Positions 18,376 through 28,677 of a stretch of 48,623 bases of DNA are shown in pieces. This stretch comes from Desulfurococcales archaeon (GTDB taxonomy: Archaea > Thermoproteota > Thermoprotei_A > Sulfolobales > Ignisphaeraceae): contig JAMOOB010000127.1 of assembly GCA_027066265.1 (NCBI GenBank), positions 1 through 48,623 on the forward strand, in the 5' to 3' direction. The position numbers and the translations under genes were made by a program. Positions within the stretch are counted from its first letter, which is position 1. Each line of letters begins with the position of its first letter. The notes below the pieces were generated by a model. It was not told where the DNA came from. It saw only the letters and a program-made list of their open reading frames with translations, and made no database searches.

Positions 18376-20089
18376 GCACTGGGCCATACCTTTCGCGATA
18401 CGCTTTGTGCTCAACCAATCTTTTTATCTTGTCATCGGTTCTCACGTACTTAACGCCGTAGATCTTCTCTTCACCGTACTTCTTTATGTACTCCTCGAGT
18501 GGAATCATGAACTGGCGTTGTATGGCATCGCGGTAGAGGTGGTTTAGTATGTTGAATGCGCAGAACGGTATTATCCTTCCATCGGGGGATGCATAGTGGA
18601 TAACGCATCTCATCACGCGCTGTACATCGTAGTTCCACTCATCCATGAAGTGCATCATTCCTAGGAATAGCAATCTGTAGTGAAGTCTTCCAAGAGCTTC
18701 GTAGCTACGTTTGAACAGAATATCGAGGAGTATACTCTTGAATTCAGCACGAAGCTTCTCTGGTACGCGATTCCAATCAATGAATTTGTTGATTATCGTA
18801 AGGAACGTGGGTACGGCTAGTAGTTTGGCTAGGAATAGTGGTTTAGATGCGAATTCCTCTGCTTTCTTCGATAGGTACTCAAGTAGTTGGTCTACGTATA
18901 CGAACCTCGTTATTGGAACGAATACGTATTCTCCATTCCTGCGCTCTACGTATACATAGGTTGCGGCTCCGCATACAGGGTGCGTTGTGAATTCAACGCG
19001 TTTATTTCTATCGAATGCTTCCAAGAACCTTGCGAAGGGTACTGCTGCGGGTACAGGGTACCAATCTTCTCTAGTTATCTGCCCATCGGTCTGTTCCTCG
19101 ATCTTCTTAAGTAAGTCCGGTATCGTTATCCTGTATCGTAGCCTATCCTGTTTCCTCATCATTCCTACGAGGCTTACGGGCTGGAAGTTTACGCCTCGCA
19201 CAACATCCATGTTATGAGCTGCAAACTTTATGATGTCTCCAAGTTCGTGGTCGTTCACGGTTCTTATCACGGTGGGTACGAGTACAACGCTCGTCATAGA
19301 GCTCTGCTTAAAGATCTCTAGTATGAGCGGAATTTCCCAGTGATTCTTGGGGTTGGTTTTCGGTGTTACGCCATCGAAGCTTAGATACACCGTGTTAACG
19401 CCGCTCCGCCTTAGTAGAGATGCATACTCAATAGCTCTGCTCGAATCCTCTAGGTAAAGCGCAGCGAATCTAATTCCATTCGTGTTGAGCTGAATATGGC
19501 GTACACCCATAGATCGAAGCTCCTTTACTATATCAACGAGATCCTCTCTGAGCAGAGGTTCTCCGCCCGTTAGCTGTACAGCGGGTACAACTCCTCGCTG
19601 CTTCATGAGGTTCGAAACCATGTCTTTAATCTGCTGAAGTGTTGGTTCGTAAACGAACCCTGCGCGTTCTGCATAGAAGAAACAGTACCAACAACTCAAA
19701 TCGCAACGATTTGTAACGACAATGTTTAGAAGCGCTGTGTGGCTTCTATGCATTGGACATAGACCACAATTAAGTGGGCACGGAAGTTTTGCTTCGGTAT
19801 ATGCGTATCCAGGACCACGTCCAAGCGCTTCGTACTTCATGAACCTCCTATATACTTCGGCATCGCTGTAATAGACCTCTTCTACCTCTCCATGCTCGGG
19901 ACATTTACGCTTGATGTAGAGAACGCCATTGCGTTCAACTATAGCGGCAGGCAGTATTCGGAAACAATACGGGCATAGACTGTTCGTCCACCTAATCAGC
20001 TTCTCGTTCGGAGAGATCTCGGGTCTGGGCCCACCAATCAATACCTTTACGCGATCTACGGGAACATCGCGATCGGTGGCGGCACCCAA
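18365..20089 (-). CDS. Radical SAM protein, tetraether lipid synthase (Tes)-like
   Basis: CPYCFRILPA...CPLNCGLCPMHRSHTALLNIVVTNRCDLSCWYCFF...LTGGEPLLREDLVDIV. Confidence 0.75.
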   Translation of the reverse strand: MGAATDRDVPVDRVKVLIGGPRPEISPNEKLIRWTNSLCPYCFRILPAAIVERNGVLYIKRKCPEHGEVEEVYYSDAEVYRRFMKYEALGRGPGYAYTEAKLPCPLNCGLCPMHRSHTALLNIVVTNRCDLSCWYCFFYAERAGFVYEPTLQQIKDMVSNLMKQRGVVPAVQLTGGEPLLREDLVDIVKELRSMGVRHIQLNTNGIRFAALYLEDSSRAIEYASLLRRSGVNTVYLSFDGVTPKTNPKNHWEIPLILEIFKQSSMTSVVLVPTVIRTVNDHELGDIIKFAAHNMDVVRGVNFQPVSLVGMMRKQDRLRYRITIPDLLKKIEEQTDGQITREDWYPVPAAVPFARFLEAFDRNKRVEFTTHPVCGAATYVYVERRNGEYVFVPITRFVYVDQLLEYLSKKAEEFASKPLFLAKLLAVPTFLTIINKFIDWNRVPEKLRAEFKSILLDILFKRSYEALGRLHYRLLFLGMMHFMDEWNYDVQRVMRCVIHYASPDGRIIPFCAFNILNHLYRDAIQRQFMIPLEEYIKKYGEEKIYGVKYVRTDDKIKRLVEHKAYRERYGPVLRS

Positions 20090-20140
20090 AGCTTTCCTCC
20101 CGTCTAACTGGTCTATGGGGTGGGTATAGATAGGTATAGT

Positions 20141-21097
20141 CTAGTGCTCGACAACGATAGAACCTTGTTTATGACTCCAATAGATGGGTTTAACGATTTC
20201 TCCACGCCATGAAATTATTGGTGCGTTGATTACTCGTCCGAGAACTACTGGTTCGAATCCATAGCTACGAAGGGTATCTACGAGATCTTCGACGTAGGAA
20301 CTTCTCACGGCTAGAACCGGTACGTATTCCTCGCACGTCATCATAGCCAAGGTTATGGGATCGATTGAGCGTTCTCTAGCGTATGATAGAGCGCGAGGAT
20401 GTAGTAGATCTGAAGGATTTACATCTATGTAGATACCGAGCCTACGAGCTTCAACTAGCTGCGTTAAGGTTTCGAAGAACGTGTCGCTGATATCTATGGA
20501 TCCAGCAATGCCTTCCCTAAACTCTTCGAGTACTCGAACAAGATTCATCGAAATTCGAGGTCTGCAACTATGCTCTAAAACATCGTTGCAAACGTTTTCG
20601 TTGTTTACGTAGCTTAGATACGCGATGCCTCCAAGTCCTATGCGAGATGGTACTACGAGCACGTTCGACGATTCGGCACTGCGCGGTATTGGATCAACAC
20701 GGCATTCTCCCACGATGAAGACGTCTATCCAACCATCCTTCCCAACGTTCGTATCCAGATTCTCTAAGTATCCACCGTAGAATCTTACAGCTTCGCACAC
20801 GCCATTAACAATCTCTCGAACAATTTCCTCGCTCGAGCTCTCTGGAATCCCTATCGAAACAGCGTAGGCAACAGGTCGACAACCTTTGGTAATAACATCG
20901 CTTACAGCAGCGGTAACACTTCGAAAGCCTAGATCACGAAACGAACACCATGGATAGAGAGCACGCGAGAATGCATAGCCATCAACTTTTATCAGCAAAC
21001 GTACGTTATCGATCCTTACGAATCCAGCATCGTCAAGAAGCTCGAGAGGATTTCTAGGATATCTAGGGATCGTGAATGAAAGATCCTTCAGCATCAA
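20141..21097 (-). CDS. AIR synthase/ThiL-related protein
   Basis: DDAGFVRIDNVRLLIKVDGYAFSR...FRDLGFRSVTAAVSDVITKGCRPVAYAVSIGIPE resembles the PurM/ThiL superfamily. Confidence 0.75.
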   Translation of the reverse strand: MMLKDLSFTIPRYPRNPLELLDDAGFVRIDNVRLLIKVDGYAFSRALYPWCSFRDLGFRSVTAAVSDVITKGCRPVAYAVSIGIPESSSEEIVREIVNGVCEAVRFYGGYLENLDTNVGKDGWIDVFIVGECRVDPIPRSAESSNVLVVPSRIGLGGIAYLSYVNNENVCNDVLEHSCRPRISMNLVRVLEEFREGIAGSIDISDTFFETLTQLVEARRLGIYIDVNPSDLLHPRALSYARERSIDPITLAMMTCEEYVPVLAVRSSYVEDLVDTLRSYGFEPVVLGRVINAPIISWRGEIVKPIYWSHKQGSIVVEH

Positions 21098-21166
21098 CGT
21101 ACTCGCACACCTCCAAGGCTTTATACAATGGATTCCTACCTTAAGCCAATCAATAGGTAGAATTGT

Positions 21167-21243
21167 TGGAGCCGCCGGCGGGATTTGAACCCGCGACCAC
21201 CGGCTTACAAGGCCGGCGCTCTACCGGGCTGAGCTACGGCGGC
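21167..21243 (-). tRNA. tRNA-Thr(TGT), CCA encoded
   Basis: GCCGCCGTAGCTCAGCCCGGTAGAGCGCCGGCCTTGTAAGCCGGTGGTCGCGGGTTCAAATCCCGCCGGCGGCTCCA on the minus strand; full cloverleaf, anticodon TGT. Confidence 0.96.
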
Positions 21244-21270
21244 ACGCTCCGGAACGGTAGTGAAGTGCAT

Positions 21271-21280
21271 GGGGTTATAA
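21271..21280 (-). promoter_or_regulatory. TATA box for tRNA-Thr
   Basis: ttataacccc (reverse strand) about 30 nt upstream of the tRNA 5' end. Confidence 0.5.
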
Positions 21281-21311
21281 GTTTTGGGTTTGGACTATGT
21301 AAGTTCTCGAT

Positions 21312-21324
21312 ACCTTTTAAAGGT
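21312..21324 (+). promoter_or_regulatory. TATA box for the PHI gene
   Basis: accttttaaaggt, about 35 nt upstream of the TTG start at 21355. Confidence 0.5.
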
Positions 21325-21354
21325 TGGTTTAAAGAGCTGTGTCAAGGGAATAGC

Positions 21355-21999
21355 TTGAGTACGTCTATATCGCTTGAGCATGAACTTGCTGAAGCCGTGC
21401 CCCATTTCTACAAGGCGTACCTACAGATCGTGACGTTCATAAAGAACGCTCTTGCAGTATTCAAGAAACCTCAAGTTGAGAAATTCATTGAACTCCTAAT
21501 CGAGGCTTATCATAACAAACGTGTTGTGCTTGTGATGGGTGCAGGTAGGAGCGGTCTTATCGGGCGTAGTTTTGCTATGCGACTGAAACACCTAGGATTC
21601 GATGTATATGTTCTAGGAGATACGATTGTATCTCCCGTTAGGAAGGACGATGTCGTTATAGCGATTTCGGGCTCGGGTAGGACGGGACTCATAGTTACAG
21701 CAGCTGAAGCAGCTAAGTCTGTAGGAGCAAAGGTCGTAGCGATAACAACGTACCCCGATTCCCCCTTAGCTAAGATAGCTGATGTAGTGGTAGAGGTTCC
21801 GGGTAGAACCAAGATAAGTCGTGTTGAGGACTTCTTCGCTAGGCAAGTTCTGGGACTTCACGAACCGTTAGCTCCGTTAGGTACACTCTTCGAGGATACG
21901 GCGATGGTGTTCCTAGACGCCGTAATAGCAGAACTCATGCATAGATTAGGAAAGAGCGAAGAAGATCTTAGAGAGAGGCATGCTAACATAGAGGTTTAA
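21355..21999 (+). CDS. 6-phospho-3-hexuloisomerase (SIS domain)
   Basis: [55 protein letters not shown]. Start re-assigned to TTG 21355 because the ORF as supplied reads through the tRNA. Confidence 0.88.
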   Translation: MSTSISLEHELAEAVPHFYKAYLQIVTFIKNALAVFKKPQVEKFIELLIEAYHNKRVVLVMGAGRSGLIGRSFAMRLKHLGFDVYVLGDTIVSPVRKDDVVIAISGSGRTGLIVTAAEAAKSVGAKVVAITTYPDSPLAKIADVVVEVPGRTKISRVEDFFARQVLGLHEPLAPLGTLFEDTAMVFLDAVIAELMHRLGKSEEDLRERHANIEV

Positions 22000-22017
22000 C
22001 AAAAGCACGAATCGTTT

Positions 22018-22131
22018 GGTTATCCGAATAGTGCTGCTAGTCCTTCTGCTAGTTGTTCTTCTGATACACCTTCCTTCTTCTCTTCCTCTTCTTTCTTCTC
22101 TTCAGCAGGAGCCTGAGCAGCTTGCTGAGCT
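22018..22131 (-). repeat. 114-bp inverted repeat copy A (rpl10 3' end)
   Basis: Reverse complement matches 40121-40234 with one mismatch (22113). Confidence 0.97.
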
Positions 22132-23111
22132 TGTGGTTGAGCTGGAGCTATCGCAACGCTTACCTGTAGAACTTGTGCAAGGTCTGGCGACTTCGATGCT
22201 AGGACTGCAGCAAGCGTTGTTGCTTTACTCATTGCATATCTGATTACGTGTTCAGCGATTTCCTTCGTTACGAATCCAGCTTCTCCAGCTAATGCTAGAG
22301 CTCTAAGTACTGCTTTACGTACGGATTGCTCTAACACCATTGGAACTGGTAGCGCGATTTCGCTTGCTAATCCTAGAGCTTTCGTTACTGCATCTAGGAT
22401 CTCGTTCCTAGTAGCCTCAATGTCTACAACGAGTTTCTCTGCTGGTATTATGATTCCGCTATCGTACGCAAGTTTTACCTTTGGCTTTGCAAGGAAGGGT
22501 TCTATTCCAAGCTTCTCGAATAGCGATATGAGTTCGGGAGTTACGGTATCTCCGGCTTTCGCTATCGTCACCTCTTTAGCAATCCAAATCACTCCTTCTT
22601 TGACCTGTGTTGGTATTCTAAATCTTCCAAAGAGGCTCATTATAGGACCTGGCTTTAGGTTGGTCTTCGTTGGTGGTACTACGATATCGTACTCGAGCTT
22701 CATACCGGGTCTTGCACGTACAGGAATCTCTATCTTATCTAGGAGTAGCTTGAGTTCGAATGGATTCATGTTCGTGAATATTGCTAGGTTTTGACCCGTT
22801 AGGTACTTCTTCAACTCTTCGCCGTTGGGAATTCCAGCTTCGTCGATGGCTCTCTCAAGCAAAGTATTCTTGATCAGTTTGACAACGGCTTTACCCTCTA
22901 GAGCACGTCTCAAGTATGCCACGAGTACTGCTGGAGTATTCGCTAAGTCTAGCAGAACTAATGTTCTGTACTTCTTCAACAACTCCTTAGCTTCCTGAAC
23001 GATTCTAATCTTCTCTTCCGGAATCTTTCTCTCACGAACTTTCACAGTGAGACCACGTCGAGCCTCAACCTTGAGTATCGTTTGGAATTCGCTTCGAACC
23101 CACGACCTCAT
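22020..23111 (-). CDS. rpl10: Ribosomal protein L10 (P0)
   Basis: LVLLDLANTPAVLVAYLRRAL; acidic C-terminal tail shared with L12; operon context. Confidence 0.97.
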   Translation of the reverse strand: MRSWVRSEFQTILKVEARRGLTVKVRERKIPEEKIRIVQEAKELLKKYRTLVLLDLANTPAVLVAYLRRALEGKAVVKLIKNTLLERAIDEAGIPNGEELKKYLTGQNLAIFTNMNPFELKLLLDKIEIPVRARPGMKLEYDIVVPPTKTNLKPGPIMSLFGRFRIPTQVKEGVIWIAKEVTIAKAGDTVTPELISLFEKLGIEPFLAKPKVKLAYDSGIIIPAEKLVVDIEATRNEILDAVTKALGLASEIALPVPMVLEQSVRKAVLRALALAGEAGFVTKEIAEHVIRYAMSKATTLAAVLASKSPDLAQVLQVSVAIAPAQPQAQQAAQAPAEEKKEEEEKKEGVSEEQLAEGLAALFG

Positions 23112-23113
23112 GA

Positions 23114-23767
23114 CTAGATCACCTCTATAGCTGGACCACTCGTGGTCTTCACGTATATCTTGCTAAACTGAAGCAAGGGCCTCTTGATCTTGTTCTCTAT
23201 ATGTGTAAGGACTGTGATAGCGTTTTCTGCAAGATCTTTCGGATCCATGTCTTCTGTACCAATCTTGCAAGCTACGAATGGTTGATCTCTACTGAAGAGT
23301 CTCGTTGTATTCTTGAACTGCTTTATGTAGGTAGCTATATCTGCATTCGGAGGAACTGGTATCGGTGCTTTACCTCTAGGACCTAGCGCTGGACCGAGTA
23401 TTCGTCCTGCCAAACCCATGAGGTCGGCTCTCACAAGTACCCAATCGCATTCTTGCGCAACCTTCTTAGCACTCTTCTTATCCATCTTGCTAAGCTCGTC
23501 TCTTCCAATAACCTTGTAAGCACCAGCTTCAAGCGCTCTGCTAGCCATTGTACCGTCGGCTACCACACATACCTTGACTTCCTTGCCTAGACCTTTGGGT
23601 AGCGTAACGGGGTCACGGAATCGGAACTCGGGTTGACCCTTAACGTTGATTCCTCGGAATGCGACTATGAGCTCTACGCTCTGCTTATACTTCCACGGCT
23701 TCTTCGTTAGTATTGCATACCTTATCGCTTTCTCGAGCTTATCTCTAAGGCCTTCTATTGTGCTCAT
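23114..23767 (-). CDS. rpl1: Ribosomal protein L1
   Basis: GRILGPALGPRGKAPIPVPPNADI; operon context. Confidence 0.98.
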   Translation of the reverse strand: MSTIEGLRDKLEKAIRYAILTKKPWKYKQSVELIVAFRGINVKGQPEFRFRDPVTLPKGLGKEVKVCVVADGTMASRALEAGAYKVIGRDELSKMDKKSAKKVAQECDWVLVRADLMGLAGRILGPALGPRGKAPIPVPPNADIATYIKQFKNTTRLFSRDQPFVACKIGTEDMDPKDLAENAITVLTHIENKIKRPLLQFSKIYVKTTSGPAIEVI

Positions 23768-23769
23768 GG

Positions 23770-24291
23770 TTACGCACCTCCATACGCTTTAGCCCATTCC
23801 TCCTCGTACTTCTTAAGTATTTCGTCGTAAACTCCGGCATCTATCTCTTTAACAACTTCCTTAGGATCCTTCCCCTCTACGGTGAGACCTATCGAACGTG
23901 CTGAACCTAAGATCGTCTTAACAGCTGCTTTCAAGCTCTTAGCATTGAGATCTGGTTTCTTGAGTATAGCTACCTTTATCACGTCTTCAAGCTTTAGGTC
24001 GCCTACCTTCTTATGCATTGGATCGCCCGAAGGCTCTGAAGCACCAGCGAACTTGAGTAGCAGGCTTGTTGTCGTAGGCAGTCCAAGCTCGATTCTATAC
24101 TTCTTCGTATCGAGATCCACGACTACCTTAACCTCGATCGTGAGACCTTCGTAGATCTTTGTAATCTCGTTTATCTTCTCAACAACTTCCGCCGGATTGA
24201 GACCAGCATCGGCTAGGGCGGGTCCTAATGGTGGTGCAGTAGATGCCTTACCTCCCTGTATCTGAGCCTTTATTACTTTGATCTTAGGCAC
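23770..24291 (-). CDS. rpl11: Ribosomal protein L11
   Basis: [32 protein letters not shown]. Confidence 0.98.
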   Translation of the reverse strand: MPKIKVIKAQIQGGKASTAPPLGPALADAGLNPAEVVEKINEITKIYEGLTIEVKVVVDLDTKKYRIELGLPTTTSLLLKFAGASEPSGDPMHKKVGDLKLEDVIKVAILKKPDLNAKSLKAAVKTILGSARSIGLTVEGKDPKEVVKEIDAGVYDEILKKYEEEWAKAYGGA

Positions 24292-24781
24292 TGCTACCCA
24301 CCTTCTTCACGATCTTAATCCACTCTACGGGAACCGTCACGGTGTGTGCATACTGCGCCTCAAAAATGTTAAGAGTCACTTCATTCTTTGCTCTGTCTAT
24401 TGCAACGACCTTAGCACGAGCACCACGTAGCGGACCTGCAGTAACTTCGACTTCGTCGCCTTCCTGAAGTATTTCGATGAGGGGCTTCGGCTTGAGTAGC
24501 TTCTCCAAATCTTCCCACTTGATGGTCCCCGAAGCCCTTCCCTTGACGTGCTTCAGCCCTCTGATAGCTTCGTACACTACGTGGAGACCCGTAGCCTCGA
24601 TGATTATGTATCCTCGAAGCTCGGGCACGACGACGATCGAGTATATGGGCAAGTTCTTTACCTTGGCGTGTGCCTCTACCATTATAGCTACGTTGATCTC
24701 CTGCTGTGCCGTTGTTCGTATTGCGAAGAATAGTGCTTCGGGTAGCTTAACCTTGACCGAAGGAGTCGGGCTTTCGCTCAT
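24284..24781 (-). CDS. spt5: Transcription elongation factor Spt5/NusG
   Basis: KOW-type motif [21 protein letters not shown]; position upstream of L11. Confidence 0.96.
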   Translation of the reverse strand: MSESPTPSVKVKLPEALFFAIRTTAQQEINVAIMVEAHAKVKNLPIYSIVVVPELRGYIIIEATGLHVVYEAIRGLKHVKGRASGTIKWEDLEKLLKPKPLIEILQEGDEVEVTAGPLRGARAKVVAIDRAKNEVTLNIFEAQYAHTVTVPVEWIKIVKKVGSSA

Positions 24782-24788
24782 ACCGATT

Positions 24789-25013
24789 TCACCCAGTAGG
24801 TGTGAGACCCGTACCTTGCTGTGCTAACCACATTAGTAAACCTACACCATACGCTAGCAATCCAGTAACGGTCAAGCCTAGCAACGTTAACTTAAGTACG
24901 TTTAGATACTCATCGGTTGATGGTCGCTGCGTCTGTGCTGAGGTAAGGACTCGCTTCATGTTTTTGAATGCTTCAATGTACTTACCCACAGCGCTACACC
25001 TATCGAAACTCAA
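24789..25013 (-). CDS. secE: Preprotein translocase SecE/Sec61-gamma
   Basis: Short ORF with single TM segment between FtsY and Spt5; FKNMKRVLTSAQTQRPSTDEYLNVLK. Confidence 0.9.
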   Translation of the reverse strand: MSFDRCSAVGKYIEAFKNMKRVLTSAQTQRPSTDEYLNVLKLTLLGLTVTGLLAYGVGLLMWLAQQGTGLTPTG

Positions 25014-25918
25014 CGTAGTAGTAGGTTTAATATAGTATCAGGATCGTAGGGTACGAGATCCTCGTAGCGCTGTCCGGTGCCTAGGAATAGAATAGGTCTC
25101 TCGATACCCATTATCACTGATAGAGCTGCTCCACCCTTCGCATCTGCATCGACTTTGGTTAGGATTACTGCATCAACTCCTACAGCTTCGTGAAACCTCT
25201 TGACTTGCTCTATGGCGTCGTTACCCGTAAGCGCATCGACTACGAGTAGCTTCAGATCCGGTTTCACGACCCTAACTATCTTCCTGAGCTCATTCATCAG
25301 ATCTACATCTATATGCATTCTACCAGCGGTATCGATCAAAACAACGTCTAGTCCACGCTTGGTAGCATACACAACTCCATCGAATGCCACGGCAGCTGGA
25401 TCTGAACCATACTTACCTCCTATAAAGGGAACCCGAAGATTTTCGCTATGCTTCTTCAACTGCTCCTGTGCAGCAGCTCTGAATGTATCGGCTGCGACTA
25501 TCACGGGTCGAAGACCGTGCTTCTTGAGTAGGTACGCGATTTTTGCTATGGTAGTAGTCTTGCCCACGCCGTTAACTCCCATAAATACTATTTTGAAGGG
25601 TCTTCGTTCTCGTGCTAACGCGATGAGATCGATATCGCTCTTACCGCGTTCGAGAATTTCTCGAAGTGTCTTCTTGATTTCGTTTAGAATGTACTCCTTT
25701 TCATCGCATCCTCGAGGAATCTTGGCGTTGGTTAGAACGTCCTTAATCTTTGTACACAGTGCTTCAGCAACATCGTAAGCTACGTCTGCTTCGATGAGTT
25801 TGAGCATGAATTCGTCCAGAACCTTATTCAGTACGTCTTCGGAAAGCTGTTTATACTTGATGCTCTCCGCAACCTTGTTTACGAAACTACGAAAAAGATC
25901 TTTCAGAGTACGGAACAC
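25010..25918 (-). CDS. ftsY: Signal recognition particle receptor FtsY
   Basis: VFMGVNGVGKTTTIAKIAYLL, VVAADTFRAAAQEQL, VVLIDTAGRMH. Confidence 0.97.
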   Translation of the reverse strand: MFRTLKDLFRSFVNKVAESIKYKQLSEDVLNKVLDEFMLKLIEADVAYDVAEALCTKIKDVLTNAKIPRGCDEKEYILNEIKKTLREILERGKSDIDLIALARERRPFKIVFMGVNGVGKTTTIAKIAYLLKKHGLRPVIVAADTFRAAAQEQLKKHSENLRVPFIGGKYGSDPAAVAFDGVVYATKRGLDVVLIDTAGRMHIDVDLMNELRKIVRVVKPDLKLLVVDALTGNDAIEQVKRFHEAVGVDAVILTKVDADAKGGAALSVIMGIERPILFLGTGQRYEDLVPYDPDTILNLLLR

Positions 25919-25942
25919 GTACGTTCCCCGATAGATCGAGCT

Positions 25943-26422
25943 TCAGTGTGCTGATCCAGGTGCTTGACCAGTACTACTCTGTTCGAGAAGCGCTACGTAT
26001 TCTTCTAACTTTTGTCGTATCTGTGCATGTAGGTCGAGGAGCTTCTTCAGCTCGGCTTCTGCTTCCCTAAGCGCTGTGCTCAGATCCTTGTTTCGATTCA
26101 TGAGTATCTCCAGAGCTTTGTTGGGTGGTACCGCTACCACGTATTCCCGTGCAAGTGTGATTAGAACCTTGTCTACATCTCGTAGTTCAGCTCTAACGAA
26201 AGCGTATCCTCTTCGATCGAGAGCTACGATGACGTTGCGCTCCTTACGCTCGTTAATCTTAGAAATAGTTTCGTACGAAAGTCTTAGCTCCTCGATCTCC
26301 TGCCTTATCATTGCAACACGGCTTTGAGCAACCTCGATATATGTTTGAAGTTCATTCAGTTGAGAAGCTAATTGACGAATTATGTTCTCGATCTTCGCTC
26401 TATCGAGTTGCTCTCCACTCAT
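25943..26422 (-). CDS. pfdA: Prefoldin alpha subunit
   Basis: Coiled coils flanking short beta segment; conserved context. Confidence 0.9.
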   Translation of the reverse strand: MSGEQLDRAKIENIIRQLASQLNELQTYIEVAQSRVAMIRQEIEELRLSYETISKINERKERNVIVALDRRGYAFVRAELRDVDKVLITLAREYVVAVPPNKALEILMNRNKDLSTALREAEAELKKLLDLHAQIRQKLEEYVALLEQSSTGQAPGSAH

Positions 26423-26682
26423 TCTACCACCATCTTAGTTAGCTGCGAAAGCTCCTTGACATACTTATCCAAAGCTTGCTCAGGGCTTATCTCCTCAACC
26501 TTGAGTATCTTGATGTTAGCTCGCTTAACCTTGTGCTTGCTGCCAAGTTCAGAGTACAGCTTCTCAAGTGCATCGCTTAGCTTTAGTGCTCGAATCTCCT
26601 TGACGAACTTTCTCCACTCTGGTGCTGTGCTTGTACCTATGAGCATGTATCCGTAGATCCGAAATATCTTTACCTCCGACAA
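26419..26682 (-). CDS. rpl18a: Ribosomal protein L18Ae/LX
   Basis: VKIFRIYGYML...KFVKEIRALKLSDALEKLYSELGSKHKVKRANIKI. Confidence 0.93.
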   Translation of the reverse strand: MSEVKIFRIYGYMLIGTSTAPEWRKFVKEIRALKLSDALEKLYSELGSKHKVKRANIKILKVEEISPEQALDKYVKELSQLTKMVVE

Positions 26683-26684
26683 GG

Positions 26685-27362
26685 TTATCTACCCCCGAAC
26701 ACTTGCATGATACGCATCATTTCGGGGCCCGTTGTTCGAGACCCTACGATTATTCCGAAGCTGTTAGCAACGAGACCAGACCTTATAAACCCTATACCGA
26801 AGTTGACCGTACCGATATCTATCGGAACTCCAAAAAGTTGCGAAAGATAGCTAATTTCTGCTTCGTCTGCATCTGGATGCACCAAACCGCCACGGTTATT
26901 TACGTACGCTGCCGATCCTACGGTTGGTATGTTGGCTATGGTACCCTTCTCAACGGTCTCGACTTCTAGAACATCCTTAACTATGTCGCGAACCTCGGGA
27001 TAGGCTTCGGGATGAACGAGTGCTGCCCTATCGTTTACGAGGCAAATATTTCCGAGCGCTGTATATCTACTTTTAACTATGGCTACGTTGCCTTCGAACT
27101 CTCTTTTTATGATCTCGTACTCGTGATCTCTAACGAAGTTCGGTAGTAGAAGCCCCTTGTTATTCCCTGCTACAAGGATCCCTACGAGATTCATGCCGCC
27201 TATCGTTGTGATTATGATTTTAGTTTTAAGAACCGTGCGAATGATAGAAAGCTCTTTCTCTTCGAGTAGCGGTGGTACTATCGTAATGCGATCGTTAGTA
27301 AATATGTATATACCTATATTTGGGTTTCCACGTATGTCCATCTTTTCGATAGGTATCGACAC
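26685..27362 (-). CDS. eif6: Translation initiation factor 6
   Basis: GNPNIGIYIFTNDRITIVP; pentein repeats; VNNRGGLVHPDADEAEI. Confidence 0.97.
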   Translation of the reverse strand: MSIPIEKMDIRGNPNIGIYIFTNDRITIVPPLLEEKELSIIRTVLKTKIIITTIGGMNLVGILVAGNNKGLLLPNFVRDHEYEIIKREFEGNVAIVKSRYTALGNICLVNDRAALVHPEAYPEVRDIVKDVLEVETVEKGTIANIPTVGSAAYVNNRGGLVHPDADEAEISYLSQLFGVPIDIGTVNFGIGFIRSGLVANSFGIIVGSRTTGPEMMRIMQVFGGR

Positions 27363-27378
27363 TCGAGATACACCGTGT

Positions 27379-27660
27379 TTATCGACGTACTGGTATTGCT
27401 AAAGAAGCTTTGTATACACCTTCGTCGATCTTCTGGAACTTGATAGCGATCCATCTTGGCGGCTTCTCGATCTTTCTCTTGTATATATACACGCTTATCA
27501 ATGGATCTAGAATCACCTTTCCTCCTAGATGACGCTCTAGGAATCTACGAATATACTTGACAGCTCTCTTACCTCGATCGCGTCGACTTCCTGCCCAGTA
27601 CACTCTTCTAAGCGAGAGGATGTATATGCCCTCGGTCTTCTCTTTAGGCATGCATCTCAC
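27379..27660 (-). CDS. rpl31e: Ribosomal protein L31e
   Basis: IYILSLRRVYWAGSRRDRGKRAVKYIRRFLERH. Confidence 0.95.
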   Translation of the reverse strand: MRCMPKEKTEGIYILSLRRVYWAGSRRDRGKRAVKYIRRFLERHLGGKVILDPLISVYIYKRKIEKPPRWIAIKFQKIDEGVYKASLAIPVRR

Positions 27661-27661
27661 C

Positions 27662-27820
27662 TTACACGTCTTCTAGCTTACTTCTTCTCCAATGTCTTAA
27701 CCTGGGTCTCCACCTAACCTTGAACCTAGTCTTTACAACAACCCATAGAGGTATTGGCTGGTTCGACTTTTCGCGGTTTATGAGCCGGAGTTTCTTAGCT
27801 AATGGTTTGTGGTGAGCCAT
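27662..27820 (-). CDS. rpl39e: Ribosomal protein L39e
   Basis: Not in the ORF track; hand translation: MAHHKPLAKKLRLINREKSNQPIPLWVVVKTRFKVRWRPRLRHWRRSKLEDV (52 aa). Confidence 0.95.
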   Translation of the reverse strand: MAHHKPLAKKLRLINREKSNQPIPLWVVVKTRFKVRWRPRLRHWRRSKLEDV

Positions 27821-27826
27821 CGAAGT

Positions 27827-28183
27827 TCACCTCTTCTCCTTGATGCTGATCCTGATTTCCCTTCGCGTTCGCTCATACACTTCAGCTAAAATTTCTTTCA
27901 GTTCTTCGTCGGTTATGGGGCGCGTGATCCTACCTTGCAACGCTAGCGTTATGAGGTGATCTTCGACGAGTCTTGCGATATCCGGTCTAACTAGCTTGAT
28001 GTTTGAGAGTCTTTCCCTTGCTTCCGGAGTTAGGATGGTACGGAGCATCTCTTGTCTACGGGCTTCCTCGATGGCTTGTTGAATCCTACGACGTTCAAGT
28101 TCTTGCTTCTTGCGAAGTAGTTCTTGATATTGGCGTTCAAGAATAGCGGCAAGCTCTTCATCGCTTAAAGTCATGTCCTTCAC
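27827..28183 (-). CDS. PDCD5-family DNA-binding protein
   Basis: [37 protein letters not shown]. Confidence 0.95.
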   Translation of the reverse strand: MKDMTLSDEELAAILERQYQELLRKKQELERRRIQQAIEEARRQEMLRTILTPEARERLSNIKLVRPDIARLVEDHLITLALQGRITRPITDEELKEILAEVYERTRREIRISIKEKR

Positions 28184-28674
28184 CTCGTAGCTTCTACGAG
28201 TTTTCTAATCGATGGAGGCCCGTACTTTGCGAGCTCGGGTCGCTGCTTAACAAGCTCTTGGAAGATTTCCCAAGCGATTCTATCGAGTAAAGCTCTTCCC
28301 TGTGGCGTGATAACGCGACCCTCCTTGGTTTTCGCTACAAGTCCTGCTTGCTCGAGCTGCTGTAGAATCTTCCTGATGTGAGAACCACCACACTTTCTGA
28401 AATGTGGTGGTGCTACTCCTCTACGTTGTAGACCTCCGTAGATAACTCTGAAGGTTTCGATACCTATGGGTCCTTCAGCAAGGTAAAGCTTCCTAAGGAT
28501 GCTAGCAGCTCTGTAGTACCACCAATCCGGATTATCTGGTACGCGTTCTTTGTGAGGACCGGTCTTGACGAAGAGTGCCCATGTGGGGGGTTTAACAGAT
28601 GGTACGTGTTCCTTTAGATAACGGGCTAGACGCTCTATGAATATGTCTGCTGGAACGTCTCGTACCGTGACCAT
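28180..28674 (-). CDS. rps19e: Ribosomal protein S19e
   Basis: [21 protein letters not shown]...[23 protein letters not shown]. Confidence 0.97.
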   Translation of the reverse strand: MVTVRDVPADIFIERLARYLKEHVPSVKPPTWALFVKTGPHKERVPDNPDWWYYRAASILRKLYLAEGPIGIETFRVIYGGLQRRGVAPPHFRKCGGSHIRKILQQLEQAGLVAKTKEGRVITPQGRALLDRIAWEIFQELVKQRPELAKYGPPSIRKLVEATR

Positions 28675-28677
28675 TAT

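Noticed and set aside
21163-21354. N-terminal extension [28 protein letters not shown]... of the PHI ORF
   Set aside because: It is the antisense translation of tRNA-Thr, a classic mis-annotation artefact.
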